Positions 54,253-64,000 of a stretch of DNA of 64,000 bases are shown piece by piece; the stretch's first letter is position 1, and each line of letters starts with the position of its first letter. The notes under the pieces were generated by a model. It had not been told where the DNA came from and did no database searches. It was given only the letters and a program-made list of their open reading frames with translations. Where the stretch lies: positions 5,001-69,000 of the forward strand of contig JAJOZX010002355.1 of the NCBI GenBank assembly GCA_023014485.1, written 5' to 3'. This DNA comes from Bathynomus jamesi (Eukaryota; Arthropoda; Malacostraca; Isopoda; Cirolanidae). Both the position numbers and the translations under genes were made by a program.

Positions 54253-57126
54253 CAAAGGTTCCGCGCGATGATTCCTCATTTCGCGAAGGTCAAGCTTGTC
54301 GCCCCTCCTCTCGAGTTTGCCTGGTAAAGTAGTGAGTTGGTTTCTTGTGCTCTCCACCTCACATAGCCAGGTACGCCAGGCTCATCGGGGATTGTTCTGA
54401 GCCAGGCGTCTAGTCTTCTTTTGAAGATTTCCACTGCAACTCCCTTCGTGTTTCTTAGGTCTTTCGGCAGCTGATTAAACAGTTTTGGTCTTCCCACCAC
54501 AAAACTATTTTCTTTCAGGGTTAAGGATGTTCCCTGTCTCGCCTTCAATTTGGGAATACGACACAGTCTACTGTTTCTACTTTCCACCGTTGTTTGGGGA
54601 GTTATAGGGTTCAGAGTAAGATTAGGGACTAGTTTCTCCATTATTTTCCAAGTGTAAATAATGGTGTATCTCTCTCTTCTCATTTCCAGTGAATATAGGT
54701 CTAGTTCGCGTAACCTTTCCCAGTAATTTAGTTCTTTGCACCCGTTGATCTTAGCTGTGAAGCTTCTCTGGATCCCTTCCAGCTGTCTAATGTCTTCTTT
54801 TTTATATGGGGATGTTAGGACCGAGCAGTATTCCAATTTGGGTATGATCAGGGTTTTCAGTAGAGGAATCATTACATTCCTATCCCTTCGTTTAAAGGTT
54901 CTTAGCATCTGTCCCGTTATTCTCTTTGCCCTGTTTACTGCTATCTTATTTTGTGTTTCAAATTTCGCATCATCTGTCATTACAACCCCTAAATCTTTTG
55001 CTCTGGAATTTCTCTGAATTTCCTGTCCATTTGGGGTATAATATTCCATGGATTCTAGGTCTTCTCTTTTTCCGTACCGTAACAGCTGAAATTTCTCGGT
55101 GTTAAACTTCATATTGTTGTCTTCCGTCCACTTGTAGATTCTGTTTATGTCGGTTTGTAGAGATCCTATATCTTCTGGGTTTCCTATTTTTCTACTGATC
55201 TTTGTGTCATCGGCAAAGGATGTTACTGTGCTGTCTCTGGTAGCGTCCTCATCTATGTCAGTTAGCATGATTATGAAGAGTAGTGGAGCTAATACTGTTC
55301 CTTGTGATACCTAGCTGAGGACCTCTGATTCTGATGAAGATACTCCTTGTACTGTAACGACTTGCTGCCGCTCACTAAGGAAATTATATATCCATTTCCC
55401 TACTCACCTGTTATTCCCATATATTTCAGTTTATGTATTGTGATTCCATGGTCACATTTGTCGAACGCCTTAGCAAAGTCTGTGTATAGTACATCATAGT
55501 TTTCATTACTTTCAAGTGCATCAATAATGTTGTTGTAGTGTTCCATTAGTTATGATAGGCATGATCTGCCTGACCGAAACCCGTGTCGGTTATCACTAAA
55601 TTTTTTCTGAGTTTCCAAAAAGTCATAGATTTTCTGTCTAACTATTCTTTCAAATATTTTTGTGAGATGAGATGTAAGCGACACTGGCCTATAGTTTTTG
55701 GCCTCGGATCGATCTCCTCCTTTATATATTAGGACTATGTTCGCGCTCTTCAGGATGACCGGTATTTCTCCCGTGTCTAGTGATCGTCTCCATATCCAGT
55801 ATAGGGGCTCAGCAATTGCATTCTTGCAGTTTTTGATCAGTGTGGCATTCCATTTATCCGCTCCTGCCGCTGAGCGTGTTTTTAGTTTCCCTATGGCTTG
55901 TGTAATATCATCCGTCGTAAAGTCGAAATCCGTTATACTTTCCCCTTGTACTGTAGTTCTTCTTCAAAGAATGCGTTTCTATCGCATCTCAGTTTGTCAA
56001 TTTTTGGGATACCGAAAGATGATTCGTACTGAGCTCTTAATATTTCAACTACTTCTGTTAGATCATCAGATAAAGCACTGTTCTCGTTTTTTAAAGGTCC
56101 GATAGTCGCATGGTTTTTCGACTTTCTTTTTGCGAAAGTATAGAAGTACTTTGAGTTAGCCTTTATCGCTTCTCTTGCGTCGTCGTCTTCTTTTTCTGTA
56201 TGCTTCTCGATTAGTTCCTGTATGACGTCATCGATACTCTGCAGTTTATCATTTAATATTTTTCTGATGTTATCTTTACAGTTACTTAATTTTGCAGTCA
56301 CTCTTTTTCTCTTTCGAAACAATGACCTCTTTTGTCTCTCGAACCTGCTTCTCTTTTCTCTTTGTTGCATTTTTGGGGCATGTCTTCTCCTCTAAGGTTA
56401 TTAGCATCTCCTCCGTGGTCTTGGCCTCGAAAATGGTTTTCCAATCTATTACTTCCATGCTGGATGTCACATCTTCCCAGTTTATAGCTTTGGAGTGAAA
56501 ATTTAAAATTTCGAATTTGCTTCTTTCTATTGTGCGTGTTCTTTCCTTTCCTGTTGCCTTTATATTAGTTATTATTTCAATGATGTTGTGGTCCGATATC
56601 ATAGTTGGGGATATTTCTACATTATCAATTAGATTACTGTTGTTTGTGAATACCAAATCTAGGCAGTTGTTTTTTCTTGTGTTTTCTGTTATTTCTTGCG
56701 TTAACATAAATTCATCAGCTAGAGCTAGTAGCATTTTTACCTGCTCCTGGTCTTCTCGTGTGCCCCCCTTGTCCTGGTGTATACATATATTTTTTCCTAT
56801 CCTCTTATATTTCATGAATGGGAAATTAAAATCACAACAGAGAAAAATATTTGGGGTTGGAGAGTGTAGATCTTTTACTCAGTTTCTTACCTCTGTAATG
56901 GAATTTGAAAATTTTGAGGTTGGCGTGTTTGGGGGTCTGTACATTACAATTAGTACCATATTTAATTTTTCAACTTTTGCTGCCACACATTCTGCGTAGC
57001 TGTTTAAGGTACTTATAGTCATTTCTGCCATATGCCTTTCGCGTGTGTAAATAGAACATCCTCCTTTACGTCTCATTGTTCTGTCGGCTCGGAGGATGTT
57101 ATAGTTGTCAATTTGTATTTCTGTTT
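54253..57126 (-). mobile_element. LINE family b, nearly full ORF2
   Basis: Minus-strand LINE from an endonuclease N-terminal region near 57110 to its 3' tail at 54253. The 5' end is cut at the (TA)n array at 57137. The 3' tail (GGGGCGACAAGCTTGACC, then AAATGAGGAATCATCGC) recurs as solo tails at 12987, 24400 and 37910 and shares its core with the tRNA-SINE. Similar throughout to family a, but far better preserved. Confidence 0.9.
54276..57110 (-). pseudogene. LINE-b ORF2: APE endonuclease and reverse transcriptase
   Basis: The protein would nick target DNA and copy the LINE RNA into it. The endonuclease (57110-56500) shows VMYRPPN, CDFNFPF (normally GDFNFP) and SDHNIIEI. The linker (56370-55933) is Lys/Arg-rich with YFYTFAKRKSKNHATIGPLK. 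The RT spans the broken frames 55930-55268 and the 330-codon frame 55268-54276, with FADDTK (55217-55200; catalytic Asp pair), KDLGVVMTDDAKF and a thumb region QLEGIQRSFTAKINGCKELN. A C-terminal RPKLFNQLPKDLRN and VPGYVRW follow. At least one stop (after ITEVRN) and several frame changes disable it. Confidence 0.9.
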
Positions 57127-57136
57127 TGTCAATACC

Positions 57137-57164
57137 ATATATATATATATATATATAATATATT
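57137..57164. repeat. (TA)n microsatellite
   Basis: Separates the 5' ends of LINE b (minus) and LINE c copy 1 (plus). Confidence 0.95.
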
Positions 57165-58168
57165 ATGGAATCAGGGGTGTAGTAATAAATTGGCTAGAAG
57201 AATGGTTGCGAGGCAGGAAACAGAGGGTGGTCGTTGATGGAGCGGAGTCGTGTTGGGCTAATGTAGCGAGTGGCGTTCCTCAGGGTTCTGTATTGGGCCC
57301 CTTGCTTTTTCTTATATATATTAACGATTTAGATGTCGGCCTAGTCAGTACAGTTTCAAAGTTTGCGGATGACACGAAGCTGGGTGGTAGGGCGATTAAT
57401 GACGAAGATAGAGGTAAAATTCAGGAAGATCTGAATAAAATCGTTGATTGGTCAGTCACATGGCAAATGAGATTTAACGTGGATAAGTGCAAAATTATGC
57501 ATATAGGTTCGCGTAACGGTAATTTTGCGTATAGTATGTCAGGGAAAGATTTAACAAGCGTAGAGCAGGAAAAAGATTTAGGAGTTATAGTCACTGGTGA
57601 TTTAAAAGTAGCGAAACAAAGTACAGCGGCGGTCAATAAGGCGAACAAAGTGTTAGGTTTTATAGCTCGAAATTTTGAGTACAAATCGCGCGATATTATA
57701 GTTCCTCTTTATAAATCATTAGTTAGACCCCATTTGGAGTACGCGGTCCAATTTTGGAATCCGCATATGCGCAAAGATATAAACAAAATCGAAAGAGTTC
57801 AAAGACGAGCAACTAAGATGATTCCGACTCTTAGGTCAAAGTCGTACGAGGATAGGCTTAAAGAGTTAAAATTGACTACACTCGAGACTAGGAGGTTAAG
57901 GGGTGATCTAATCCAGGTTTTCAAAATTATGAATGGGTTTGATAACGTAGATAGAGATAGCTTTTTCGAAATATCTCAATATAATAGGACTAGAAATAAC
58001 GGGTGTAAGTTGACAAGTAGAAGGTTCGAGACAGCAGTTGCGAAAAACTTTTTACGCATAGAATAGTAAATAGCTGGAATAGTTTGCCGGTAGAAGTAAT
58101 TAGTAGCACGTCTATAAACATGTTTAAGAATCGATTGGACGCGCATGTTGATAGAAAGGGTATAGTTT
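57165..58168 (+). pseudogene. LINE-c RT, C-terminal two thirds (copy 1)
   Basis: RT palm and thumb: GVPQGSVLGPLLFLIYINDL, SKFADDTKLGG (57362-57373 encode FADD), EKDLGVIVTGDLKV, YKSLVRPHLEYAVQFWNP, IERVQRRATKMIP, LKELKLTTLETRRLRGDL and KIMNGFDNVDRD. A single missing T in the run at about 58047 shifts the frame and creates an early stop at 58066; the true end is about 58168. The first RT blocks are missing because of the 5' truncation. Confidence 0.92.
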
Positions 58169-58553
58169 AAGGTAGTAAAATTAAGGCTTTGTGGGGATAG
58201 ATCCCACAGCTCAACACAAGTGTTGTGGGATATAGGGAGGCAGCGTCTTGGGTTAGGGATACTCTCTGTCCTTACACACCCCATTTAAAGAGATTCCTCT
58301 GCCGAGCGGTGCCCCCCATAGTACTGTGAGGTATTGTAAAACTCATGATCTTCACTTGCCCCAAAACACCTTTAAATGGGAGACCCATAATGGGTGCACA
58401 CACATTTCTACATTACTGTACAGTCTTTACAGCCACACCTACACTTTTCCTCGTATGTGTATACACAATACACGATTACGAACACAGTTAGGTAGACCAG
58501 CCATGAGTGGATCCTAGGGTCTTTGTTGGTCTGATACATTATAACATTATAAC

Positions 58554-58555
<2 letters not shown>
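57165..58555 (+). mobile_element. LINE family c, copy 1 (5'-truncated)
   Basis: Begins ATGGAATCAGGGGTGTAG, corresponding to 59366 in copy 2, and ends TAACATTATAACATTATA in (TA)n. Over about 1.2 kb it differs from copy 2 at roughly ten positions (over 99% identity by eye). Its 3' UTR lacks about 600 bp present in copy 2. Confidence 0.93.

Positions 58556-58556
<1 letters not shown>

Positions 58557-58586
<30 letters not shown>
58557..58586. repeat. (TA)n microsatellite
   Basis: Lies between the 3' end of LINE c copy 1 and the 5' truncation point of copy 2. Confidence 0.95.
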
Positions 58587-58587
<1 letters not shown>

Positions 58588-58592
<5 letters not shown>

Positions 58593-60368
58593 AAAACGCG
58601 AATTTGAAATCTCCATAGCTCGTGACGGTAAAGAAAATCCCAAGCGATTCTTTCAATACGTCAATAATAGAAATCCAGTAAAAAGTGTCTTAGGTCCATT
58701 AAAAAATGGAAATGGAGATCTAGTCTCTGAAAACAAGGAAATGGCTACCTTGCTAAACGAATTTTTTACGTCAGTTTTTACTATAGAAGATGTAACGAAT
58801 ATCCCTACGGTCATAGACATAATACCTTTTGATAATGGTAATATTTTGGATAATATTGTCGTTAGTGAAGGGGAAGTAATGCGCTATATTGATAAAATGA
58901 AAACGCGTAAATCACCGGGTCCGGATTCCATATATCCCATACAACTAAAAGAATTAAAAGATAGCATTGTTGTGCCGCTAACAAAGATTTTTAATGCGTC
59001 TATTTCTGAGGGGTGCGTACCAGATAATTTCAAGTTAGCAAACGTAACACCTATCTTTAAGAAAGGCGATAAAGGTGCGGCGGGAAATTATAGGCCTATC
59101 AGTTTAACGTCTGTTGTAGGTAAGCTACTGGAATCAATAATTAGGGATCGTATAGTCGAACACTTAGAAGTGCATAATCTGGTCAGAAATACGCAGCACG
59201 GTTTTAGGCGAAACAAATCTTGCTTAACTAATCTTTTAGAATTTTTCCAAAGCGTGGTTAACGTTTACGATAGACATCGGGCGGTTGATGTAGTGTATTT
59301 AGATTTTCAAAAAGCGTTTGACACCGTGCCGCACAAAAGACTGATTGAAAAAACTAAGGCTCATGGAATCAGGGGTGTAGTAATAAATTGGCTAGAAGAA
59401 TGGTTGCGAGGCAGGAAACAGAGGGTGGTCGTTGATGGAGCGGAGTCGTGTTGGGCTAATGTAGTGAGTGGCGTTCCTCAGGGTTCTGTATTGGGCCCCT
59501 TGCTTTTTCTTATATATATTAACGATTTAGATGTCGGCCTAGTCAGTACAGTTTCAAAGTTTGCGGATGACACGAAGCTGGGTGGTAGGGCGATTAATGA
59601 CGAAGATAGAGGTAAAATTCAGGAAGATCTGAATAAAATCGTTGATTGGTCAGTCACATGGCAAATGAGATTTAACGTGGATAAGTGCAAAATTATGCAT
59701 ATAGGTTCGCGTAACGGTAATTTTGCGTATAGTATGTCAGGGAAAGATTTAACAAGCGTAGAGCAGGAAAAAGATTTAGGAGTTATAGTCACTGGTGATT
59801 TAAAAGTAGCGAAACAAAGTACAGCGGCGGTCAATAAGGCGAACAAAGTGTTAGGTTTTATAGCTCGAAATTTTGAGTACAAATCGCGCGATATTATAGT
59901 TCCTCTTTATAAATCATTAGTTAGACCCATTTGGAGTACGCGGTCCAATTTTGGAATCCGCATATGCGCAAAGATATAGACAGAATCGAAAGAGTTCAAA
60001 GACGAGCAACTAAGATGATTCCGTCTCTTAGGTCAAAGTCGTACGAGGATAGGCTTAAAGAGTTAAAATTGACTACACTCGAGACTAGGAGGTTAAGGGG
60101 TGATCTAATCCAGGTTTTCAAAATTATGAATGGGTTTGATAACGTAGATAGAGATAGCTTTTTCGAAATATCTCAATATAATAGGACTAGAAATAACGGG
60201 TGTAAGTTGACAAGTAGAAGGTTCGAGACAGCAGTTGCGAAAAACTTTTTTACGCATAGAATAGTAAATAGCTGGAATAGTTTGCCGGTAGAAGTAATTA
60301 GTAGCACGTCTATAAACATGTTTAAGAATCGATTGGACGCGCATGTTGATAGAAAGGTTATAGTTTAA
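58588..60368 (+). pseudogene. LINE-c reverse transcriptase (copy 2), one frameshift
   Basis: Target-primed reverse transcriptase. Readable blocks in order: FFQYVNNRNPVKSVLGPLKN (linker), KTRKSPGPDSIYPIQLKEL, NVTPIFKKGDKGAAGNYRPI, SLTSVVGKLLESIIRDRIV, NTQHGFRRNKSCLTNLLEFF, VYLDFQKAFDTVPHKRL (first catalytic Asp), GVPQGSVLGPLLFLIY, and FADDTKL (59560-59571 encode FADD). A one-base deletion near 59928 (CCC for CCCC) shifts the frame in the thumb; the second frame (59931-60368) finishes with VNSWNSLPVEVIS and FKNRLDAHVDRKVIV. The endonuclease is absent by 5' truncation. All RT catalytic residues are intact. Confidence 0.93.
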
Positions 60369-60668
60369 GGTAGTAAAATTAAGGCTTTGTGGGGATAGAT
60401 CCCACAGCTCAACACAAGTGTTGTGGGATATAGGGAGGCAGCGTCTTGGGTTAGGGATACTCTCTGTCCTTACACACCCCATTTAAAGAGATTCCTCTGC
60501 CGAGCGGTGCCCCCCATAGTACTGTGAGGTATTGAAAAACTCATGATCTTCACTTGCCCCACAAACACCTTTAAATGGGAGACCCATAATGGGTGCACAC
60601 ACATTTCTACATTACTGTACAGTCTTTACAGCAACACCTACACTTTTCCTCGTATGTGTATATATTGT

Positions 60669-61132
60669 AATGTATATGGTTGTAAATTTGACTTGGTCCG
60701 CAATCGATATGAACCGTGACTTGATGGATACCGTAATGAAATTGACTGGATTCTTTGGATCTGATATATTTGCATGTCCGTTATATAATAGATATAGAGT
60801 GTAACATATTTGTGGATAGTAGTCTATTATGACTTGATCCTCTGGATCGAGAGATTCTATCTTTAGTTTTAAATCGATAATTAATTATTTTTAAATTGAT
60901 AATGTATATGGTTGTAAATTTTGACTTGGTCCGCAATCGATATGGACCGTGACTTGATGGATACCGTAATGAAATTGACTGGATTCTTTGGATCTGATAT
61001 ATTTGCATGTCCGTTATAAATAGATATAGAATGTAACATATTTGTGGATAGTAGTCTATTATGACTTGCTCCTCTGGACCGAGAGATTCTATCTTTAGTT
61101 TTAAACCGATAATTAATTATTTTTAAATTGAT
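60669..61132 (+). repeat. Tandem duplication in the LINE-c 3' UTR (two units of 232 bp)
   Basis: AATGTATATGGTTGTAAATT at 60669 and 60901 starts two nearly identical units ending TTTTTAAATTGAT. Absent from copy 1. Confidence 0.93.
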
Positions 61133-61352
61133 AATTATTTAGTTTCGTAAAAATTGGTCGTTGCCAATTTACCGGCAGTTTTTAAATAAGTTTCTTATGT
61201 TCTTGTGGTTCGGAACCCACGTAAAATTGTAGGTCCCCTCCGCCACCACGGAGGACATACACAATACACGATTACGAACACAGTTAGGTAGACCAGCCAT
61301 GAGTGGATCCTAGGGTCTTTGTTGGTCTGAAACATTATAACATATAACATTA

Positions 61353-61376
61353 TTATATATATATATATATATATAT
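61353..61376. repeat. (TA)n microsatellite
   Basis: At the 3' end of LINE c copy 2. Confidence 0.9.
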
Positions 61377-61710
61377 TAAATTTGACTAAGAAGAGAGCTA
61401 CTTTCTAACCTCATCCCACCCTCGTAACCTGCCACGCATGGTTGGCCAAAGACTTGGCTCCAGGAATTTGTGAAGTTGGTTTTTTATTGTTATTAACTGA
61501 ATACTTTTTTTTTGTAGATTGTGTCGTTCCTTTGGTGTAGGAGGATAGTACATAGATTTTTTTCAGTCTCGTATGTGAGTTTCCATCCTCCTTCCCAAGT
61601 CTCTGCCCCCGCCCCCCCTTTTTTTGCTTTAGGAACGATGCATAACCTTCCTCTACGATTATTTTCATGTATTTGTATTTCGTTCAAAATTAGGAACTAA
61701 TATTTCAAAT

Positions 61711-61716
<6 letters not shown>

Positions 61717-61770
<54 letters not shown>
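61717..61770. repeat. (TA)n(TG)n compound microsatellite
   Basis: About 26 nt of TA then about 28 nt of TG, abutting palindrome P5. Confidence 0.95.
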
Positions 61771-61773
<3 letters not shown>

Positions 61774-61918
61774 CAAACCCACAAGGAAAAAGAAAAACGA
61801 TTCCAAGGCCTTTCGTGTATTCAGAGCTACACCTCGTCAGGGAATTCCCTGACGAGGTGTAGCTCTGAATACACGAAAGGCCTTGGAATCGTTTTTCTTT
61901 TTCCTTGTGGGTTTGCAG
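61771..61918. mobile_element. Perfect spacerless palindrome P5, Penelope-like 3'-end type
   Basis: Two 74-nt arms are exact reverse complements with no spacer; the centre is GGAATTCC at 61841-61848. Each arm contains CTGACGA-G-GTGTA-GCTCTGAA-TACAC-GAAA (right arm 61849-61877). The right arm is followed by CATTCATTCATTTCACGTG, a GTGAAA hairpin and then (TA)n, as in P3. Confidence 0.9.
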
Positions 61919-63063
61919 CATTCATTCATTTCACGTGTTTAATTGTGAAATTCATCCCATATATATATATATGTTTTCATATGTCGCTTACGGCGTCTTT
62001 ACAGTGAATACAATTTTAGGGATTTCAGATATGATCAGTATACTCTTTATCGTTTGTTTCTGCAATTTCAGAATTAAATCTTCTTTGCAGGGCTTCAGTA
62101 TCTGCGATATCTCGTTTCTCGTGCGGACTTGTGAGAACAGAATGGAATTCAATTACTGGTAGAAGCAAACTCTTTCGTAATTTGAGTATAATTTGAGCTT
62201 TTCTGCTACGAAAGCTCCTCTACATGATTCCCATAATTTTTTTCTTTGGCAATTTTGGTGTAGTGTTCTCTGAATTTTGCGTCTGTTGAGTATTGACATT
62301 ATTACTGCTTGATCTCTGACTTGTTATTTTGATGTAATGCGTGTGTTACTGCTCGTTTTATAGCTTTTTTGCATGTTGCAGTTCTGCGTTATTGCTACGT
62401 GTAAAATGTTGAAATTATCATCATTCAATTTCATATTGTTTCTTCGCTCCACTCAAACAACGTGTTGACGTCATTTTCATTTTATGTTCTCTTCAGGACT
62501 GATTCCTTTGCAAATTTTTGTCTCACCCCCAAAAGACGACACAATACAATAGTTTTTATTTCTTTATCTATATCCGTAATCAGGTGCGTGGCTAATGAAT
62601 ACTGTTACCAGTTGTAGTAAAGAGCTAATGACTACACTTCATATCTTTAAGATTTAAAAAATTAAAAATCCAGAGACCCACTTTTCCAGTAAAAACCAAT
62701 TTTTCCTAAAGCTTGAGAGGAAGTATTCCACAATGCTCATTTGTCCACGGCGTCAGCAAATTCTGTAAATATTATATCTTTTTTTTCTTTGACATAAGAC
62801 TTCTAAGGTTTCCTTTTGGTCACCTAATAACTGCAATGAACAAGATATATATGCATGCTGGGTTGGGTTATATGTAACATCTTTTCTTTCAACCAAAGGA
62901 ATACGAAGGAAATACAAAGGATACCAAACAGCAACAGACCGGCTGGTCCCTACTAGGCTGTCTATTTAAGGAAGGAGGTTAAAATATGTAAGAAAATTTA
63001 AAGATAAGTGAAAATTTTAAAGCAAAAAGAGGAAAGAATCCGAATGAAAATTCTACAATATTT

Positions 63064-63494
63064 CTACTCGCTAACAAATGCTTCTAAATGGGGGTTTAAG
63101 GCAAGATAAGCATCTAGTCTCTTTTGAAAGCACTCAACCGAATTATTTTGAATTACGCTGGCTAACAATCCATTCCACAAATTAACTGAACGATTGAAAA
63201 AGAAATGTTTAGCTTCATTAGAATTAAAATGTTTACCCACTAATTTCAGACCATTACCGCGAGTTCTATCTGCATTTCTGAAGGTGACATACTTTTCGAT
63301 GTCGACGTTATCAAAACCTTGTTTACGTCCACTAAGCCAATTTTTAATCCATTTGAGAACCTTATCATCAATTCCGTGAGAATGAAGTTTAGCTAATAAT
63401 ATCCTTTGTGGCACTTTATCAAGCGCCTTTTGAAAATCGAAATATATAACATCTACTGTTTTACTCTCGTCATATATATATATATAATATATAT

Positions 63495-63538
<44 letters not shown>

Positions 63539-64000
63539 CATTAAAGAAGTCGAGTAAATTAGTAACACAAGAATGATTACGTCGAAAGCCGTGTTGAGAA
63601 CCTCTGCTTAATTTATTCATTTCTTAGTGATTAACTATTTTGTTCCAAACGATCGTCTCCATAAGCTTACCAACTACTGAAGTCAGACTAATGGGACGAT
63701 AATTTCTGGGAAACGATTTGTCCCTTTTTTTTTTTAAATATTGGCGTAGATTAATGTTTACAAGTTTCTAATCGAACGGAACTTCTCCAGACTGTGAAGA
63801 TTTATTGAATATATGTGAGAGGAGAGGCTATTGCGCAGTTCATTTCTTAAGTACCCTAGGGTACAGCTTATCTGGACCTGGAGTTTTATTAAGATCAATT
63901 TTACCTATGGCCGAGAGTACTTCACTTTCACTAATGGTAAAATCATAAAGCTTTAAATGATCATCACTGAGCATGATTTCGGGAACGGGAATGTTGTTCA
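63064..64000 (-). pseudogene. LINE family d RT relic with internal deletion and a (TA)n insertion
   Basis: On the minus strand from the window edge: TISESEVLSAIGKID, LNKTPGPDKLYP, then YRPISLTSVVGKLMET, SQHGFRRNHSCVTNLLDFFN, a (TA)n array (63474-63536), DESKTVDVIYFDFQKAL, and VPQRILLAKLHSHGI up to NWLSGRKQ. There the reading joins directly to GFDNVDIEKYVTFRN. The part between, about 150 residues including the FADD site, is missing. The C-terminus NRSVNLWNGLLASVIQ and FQKRLDAYL is retained. Similar to but distinct from family c. It continues beyond the window. Confidence 0.85.
63474..63536. repeat. (TA)n array inside RT coding sequence
   Basis: About 63 nt of TA with slips, located between two adjacent, conserved RT segments of LINE d (after LLDFFN and before YDESK). 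Confidence 0.9.

Larger units (their letters stand above)
58587..61351 (+). mobile_element. LINE family c, copy 2 (5'-truncated, longer)
   Basis: Starts in the ORF2 linker immediately after (TA)n and ends ACATATAACATTATTATA in (TA)n. The 3' UTR (60369-61351) includes two 232-bp tandem units (60669-60900, 60901-61132) and a GGTTCGGAACCCACGTAA module (61207-61224) shared with both SINE families. Confidence 0.93.
61377..62860 (-). mobile_element. LINE relic of family a, interrupted by palindrome P5
   Basis: The lower part (61377-61500), minus strand, has a degenerate HAWQVTRVG end like the VAGYE(N)R end of LINE a. The upper part (62040-62860) aligns by eye with 2230-2880 of LINE a (for example GTGTAGTGTTCTCTGAATTTTGC and TTCAATTTCATATTGTT). 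P5 and its (TA)n lie between. No usable frame remains. Confidence 0.65.

Noticed and set aside
57421..57684. Identical 87-codon minus-strand frames at 57421-57684 and 59619-59882
   Set aside because: Antisense shadows of the two LINE-c copies; their identity reflects the duplicated LINE and not a conserved gene.
61744..62007. Open frame beginning with a Cys-Val repeat near 61744
   Set aside because: It reads through a (TG)n array and a perfect palindrome; the same peptide appears on the opposite strand because of the palindrome.

Overview
This is a window of animal nuclear DNA with no bacterial-type gene organisation. It looks like arthropod intergenic or intronic sequence, most likely from a decapod crustacean. 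The reasons are: very dense microsatellites (more than 60 (TA)n, (TG)n, (TC)n and (TAA)n arrays), a short interstitial run of the arthropod telomere motif TTAGG near 12.76 kb, many Tc1/mariner, hAT and Harbinger-type relics, APE-type LINEs, and both tRNA-derived and 5S-rRNA-derived SINEs. The species is inferred and was not tested.

Layout. 0-5.5 kb: hAT-like fragment, palindrome, tRNA-type SINE, internally deleted mariner, and a decayed LINE (family a) split by a hAT insertion with a perfect 8-bp target duplication. 5.5-20 kb: mostly AT-rich DNA and (TA)n arrays, with a 5S SINE, a cluster of four related LTRs in tandem and inverted order (10.6-11.7 kb), several palindromic MITEs, and the only credible host-gene signal: a 30-codon first coding exon on the minus strand at 18.85-18.93 kb. 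20-31 kb: MITEs, a hAT-like element, LINE tails, and four consecutive palindromes at 27.7-29.5 kb. 30-36 kb: two tRNA-type SINEs, a 5S SINE carrying a hAT-like insert with internal repeats, and a LINE relic. 41.9-44.9 kb: a Tc1 element carrying a LINE fragment and a hAT MITE. 45-53.3 kb: a pogo-like element, mariner and Tc1 relics, an inverted-duplication mariner and a Harbinger-like element. 53.6-64 kb: a nearly full-length LINE (family b, minus), two over 99% identical head-to-tail LINE copies (family c, plus), LINE relics and palindromes.

Nothing here is an intact autonomous element or a complete host gene. Every transposase and reverse transcriptase read is broken by a frameshift, stop, deletion or truncation. 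The main signals are structural. (1) At least 19 palindromes come from unrelated element classes. (2) Five of these carry a hammerhead-ribozyme-like core, CYGANGA-N-stem-GAAA, whose stem sequence changes while pairing is kept. (3) A module of about 30 nt starting GGTTCGGAT is shared by the tRNA-SINE, the 5S-SINE and the LINE-c 3' UTR, and a second 3'-tail module is shared by the tRNA-SINE and LINE b. (4) (TA)n arrays sit at retroelement 3' ends and have also expanded inside transposon coding sequence. No previously undescribed enzyme system was found.
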